A stretch of 7,614 nt of DNA from Porphyromonadaceae bacterium (lineage in GTDB: Bacteria > Bacteroidota > Bacteroidia > Bacteroidales > CAMTPD01): assembly GCA_003447595.1 (NCBI GenBank), contig DLYT01000082.1:5357-12970 (forward strand), read 5' to 3'. The notes beneath the pieces are model-generated. The model was not told the origin of the DNA. It did not search any database and saw only the letters and a program-made list of their open reading frames with translations. Both the position numbers and the translations under genes were made by a program. How positions within the stretch are numbered: position 1 is the first letter of the stretch; each line of letters opens with the position of its first letter. Below are positions 5,641 through 7,614 of this stretch, one piece after another.

Positions 5641-6831
5641 TTATTGCTTAATGCCTAACTTCTTAGCGATATGAGCAGGAAGTGCATTTTTGTGAACAAT
5701 GTAGTTCATCGTTTTATAACGAACATAGTTGTCTGAAACATACCATGTACCTTTGTATTTATTGTCTGTACCCCAAGAGTTCTTAACCATGAAGAATTGT
5801 TTTCCGGTTTGATCTTTAGCGATACCATAGATCTGCATACCGTGGTCGTCGGTAGTTTGATAGTTATCATACTCTTTCTGACGTTGTTCTTGCGTGATCT
5901 CTTTCTCCGGAGTTGGCTTACCTACTTTCTTTTGCAATTCAGCATCTTTTTCCTTTTGGCTAAGACCTAACCAACGAGCTTGGTCAGAACCTGAAAGTTC
6001 GTCTACATTCACATCAGGCACTACACCGATACCATCACGAGTAAATCCTTTTTCGCTCACGTCGGCACCCCATGCAATGGTATAACCTTTGTCGATTGCA
6101 TTGTACATGATTTCCATCATTTCGTTTAGCGGAACATTGTACGACAAAGCCCAACGCCAGTTATCAGGAATTTCCAACGCAAACTGCGAATAGAAAGGAT
6201 GATGTGTATATGAAGTAATTGACACGTAATCATCCGCATTCAAACCAGTTGATTTAGCAAAAGATTCAGGAGTATATTCTTTTCCGTTGTAAGTAAACTT
6301 CGCAGGCAATTGACCTAGATACGCATCCACTGTGCTGTTGTATCCTTCTTTCCAAACCGGAGTCAACGTTTTTTGCTTGATTACTTGATCTACATATGCT
6401 TTCAACAAACCGTCCATTTCATTGTGTACGTGCATTGTTTCGCCATAATTAAGACCATTCATCACCTCTTCCGGAACAGCACCGTAGTGTTTCCATACAT
6501 AAAGAACATCATAGAACGAACCACCAGGGCCAAAGTTATTTTCACCGTGCATACGTACATATTTGTCAGCTTTGTCTCTCCAAGAGTGCGAAACTACAAA
6601 CATATCCGAAAGATCTAATTCACCTTTACCCATGCGGATAAGTTCCGATTCGATAAATGCTTGTCCCGAAAACGACCAACAAGTACTTGATCTGTTTTGG
6701 TTCTTCACCGGTGTGATCTTATTTTCTTTTACTGTTGTAAAAACATAACCAGTAGTATCTGCTTGTTGCGCAAATGCCGAGGCTCCAAACATCGAGGCGA
6801 TAAGACTCGCCATTACGAATTGTTTTTTCAT
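5641..6831 (-). CDS. Exported C1B-family cysteine peptidase (bleomycin hydrolase / aminopeptidase C type)
   Basis: This 396-residue papain-fold peptidase probably trims amino acids or short peptides outside the cytoplasm. Residues 1-21 form a signal peptide (MKKQ, hydrophobic core, cleavage likely after SAFA). The catalytic set is complete: oxyanion-hole Gln45 and nucleophile Cys51 in KNQNRSSTCWSFSG, His330 in DDHGMQIYG, and Asn351 in VKNSWG. The order and the short distance from the mature N-terminus to Cys51 fit the C1B subfamily, which lacks a long propeptide. A charged segment rich in Lys, Glu and Gln (about 292-323) sits just before the catalytic His and may be a family-specific insertion. 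The C-terminus ends in Lys-rich AKKLGIKQ; in bleomycin hydrolases the C-terminal arm reaches the active site and sets aminopeptidase activity. The gene converges on argD across a shared terminator and has its own promoter candidate. Confidence 0.88.
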   Translation of the reverse strand: MKKQFVMASLIASMFGASAFAQQADTTGYVFTTVKENKITPVKNQNRSSTCWSFSGQAFIESELIRMGKGELDLSDMFVVSHSWRDKADKYVRMHGENNFGPGGSFYDVLYVWKHYGAVPEEVMNGLNYGETMHVHNEMDGLLKAYVDQVIKQKTLTPVWKEGYNSTVDAYLGQLPAKFTYNGKEYTPESFAKSTGLNADDYVSITSYTHHPFYSQFALEIPDNWRWALSYNVPLNEMMEIMYNAIDKGYTIAWGADVSEKGFTRDGIGVVPDVNVDELSGSDQARWLGLSQKEKDAELQKKVGKPTPEKEITQEQRQKEYDNYQTTDDHGMQIYGIAKDQTGKQFFMVKNSWGTDNKYKGTWYVSDNYVRYKTMNYIVHKNALPAHIAKKLGIKQ

Positions 6832-6878
6832 GATGCTATTCTATAATTATTTTATATACTTTTTCGTTCAGAAATCAG

Positions 6879-6897
6879 TGATATTGCAAATATATCA
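6879..6897 (-). promoter_or_regulatory. Peptidase gene promoter with overlapping inverted repeat
   Basis: The minus strand carries TATATTTG (6894-6887), an exact TAnnTTTG -7 match, about 55 bases upstream of the peptidase ATG. Transcription would start near 6883-6880. No good -33 TTTG is seen at the usual distance. A perfect inverted repeat, TGATAT (6879-6884) and ATATCA (6892-6897) with a 7-base spacer, overlaps the -7 element and could be an operator, although AT-rich repeats of this size also arise by chance. Confidence 0.45.
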
Positions 6898-6914
6898 TTT
6901 TCATTCAAAAAAAA
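6895..6914. repeat. 20-bp direct repeat, copy 2
   Basis: This is identical to 785-804: TCATTTTCATTC followed by eight A bases. This copy lies between the cytochrome stop codon and the peptidase promoter. On the minus strand the T8 run comes 25 bases after the cytochrome stop, but no convincing stem precedes it. Confidence 0.6.
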
Positions 6915-6939
6915 CGAGTATTAATAACAGTAATTCCAA

Positions 6940-7614
6940 TTATAGAGACAGAACATATTCAGAAAGCTCGCTTAGCTGTTCGTTTGATAGCTTTTCGGCA
7001 GGACCATGAATCTGCAACAGTTCATCCATTGTAGCCGCACGCCCGTCGTACAAATAAGGAGCAGTTCGCCACACTTCCACCAATGCCGGCACATCCATCA
7101 CCTTATCCTTATCCGTGCCATCATTCCACGCAACCGTATACTGCTTACCGTCTGTATAATACGCACCATTATGGCAAGCCGCACAGTTCTTATCGAAATG
7201 CGCTTTGCCTCGCGTTGCTTTCTCGCTCAATTGACCGTCGACCAAGTACGGACTCGAAAGCGGCTGTAAGTTCTGCAAGTACGCATCAATTTCGTTGCCA
7301 TAACTTTCGGAAGCATTCGAAAAGAGAATGTATTTGATACCCGAGCGTACTGCCACAAAAGCATCTTTACGAATCCCCGTAATCATACAAGGAGGCGTAG
7401 CATGCGCAAGCAACAAACTCTTTGTATTCTTCGGATTCCCCATGCCGTCGTTGAGCAAGTCCCAGTTCAAACCATCCACACGCGCACCGTTGGGGTGACA
7501 GCTCGCACAACTTTGCCACGCTTGAAAGGCAATGGTTGCATCGTGAAAATAAAGATCACCTTTGCCAACCGCCGTTTCCGTTACTGGAGTGCCCGACAAC
7601 AAAACCTCCGTCGC
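6940..7614 (-). CDS. Di-heme c-type cytochrome, cytochrome c peroxidase/MauG-like, C-terminal part (5' end outside window)
   Basis: The frame is open to the right window edge. The TTG at 7602-7600 is an internal leucine codon, preceded in frame by Ala-Thr-Glu-Val, so the true start lies beyond 7614. The visible 224 residues contain two heme c attachment sites, CASCH (7509-7495) and CAACH (7185-7171), 108 residues apart. RTAPYLYDGRAATMDELL near the C-terminus is the characteristic ending of the cytochrome c peroxidase/MauG family. Such proteins act in the periplasm or outside the cell in peroxide reduction or electron transfer. In this phylum similar di-heme domains can follow an N-terminal beta-propeller, but whether one is present here cannot be seen. 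The peptidase gene lies 108 bases downstream on the same strand with its own promoter candidate, so the two are probably separate transcripts. Confidence 0.85.
   Translation of the reverse strand, partial: ATEVLLSGTPVTETAVGKGDLYFHDATIAFQAWQSCASCHPNGARVDGLNWDLLNDGMGNPKNTKSLLLAHATPPCMITGIRKDAFVAVRSGIKYILFSNASESYGNEIDAYLQNLQPLSSPYLVDGQLSEKATRGKAHFDKNCAACHNGAYYTDGKQYTVAWNDGTDKDKVMDVPALVEVWRTAPYLYDGRAATMDELLQIHGPAEKLSNEQLSELSEYVLSL

Noticed and set aside
6907..6930. Possible terminator for the cytochrome gene at the minus-strand T8 run
   Set aside because: The T run is present, but the preceding bases give only about four A/T pairs, not a credible stem.
6931..6942. Small palindrome TAATTCCAATTA at the cytochrome stop codon
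   Set aside because: The stem is only five A/T pairs with a 2-base loop and is not followed closely by a T run, so it is too weak to call a terminator.

Overview
The window looks like chromosomal DNA of a Bacteroidetes bacterium, most likely order Bacteroidales. Three things suggest this: AT-rich intergenic DNA without recognisable Shine-Dalgarno sequences, several exact matches to the Bacteroidetes -7 promoter element TAnnTTTG, and the gene order argR - GNAT acetyltransferase - argG - argC - argD. The species cannot be fixed from the sequence alone.

Layout. (1) 1-771, + strand: the C-terminal part of a TolC-family outer-membrane efflux protein, cut by the left window edge. (2) 772-1125: a 354-base gap with no convincing protein gene. 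It holds a hairpin plus U-tract that terminates transcription only on the minus strand, a facing minus-strand promoter candidate about 200 bases away, and two more small hairpins between them. Together these suggest an unannotated small RNA divergent from the arginine operon. The right end of the gap is the argR control region: a TAnnTTTG promoter flanked by two ARG-box-like palindromes exactly 42 bp apart. (3) 1126-5564, + strand: a compact five-gene arginine operon (argR, GNAT, argG, argC, argD) with gaps of only 5-33 bases, closed by a strong bidirectional terminator at 5579-5619. (4) 5641-6831, - strand: a C1B (bleomycin hydrolase / aminopeptidase C type) cysteine peptidase with an export signal. 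(5) 6940-7614, - strand: the C-terminal part of a di-heme c-type cytochrome of the cytochrome c peroxidase/MauG kind, cut by the right window edge.

How the genes fit together. ArgR probably senses arginine and controls its own operon. The GNAT protein sits where an N-acylglutamate synthase is expected. ArgC and ArgD carry out the reduction and transamination of the acylated intermediates, and ArgG converts citrulline to argininosuccinate. argB, the transcarbamylase gene and argH are not in the window. Bacteroides fragilis is known to use N-succinyl intermediates (its transcarbamylase is an N-succinylornithine enzyme), so ArgC and ArgD here may act on succinylated rather than acetylated substrates. 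ArgC shows a replacement at the usual catalytic histidine position that deserves a check in that light. The peptidase and cytochrome are envelope proteins on the opposite strand with no visible link to arginine synthesis.
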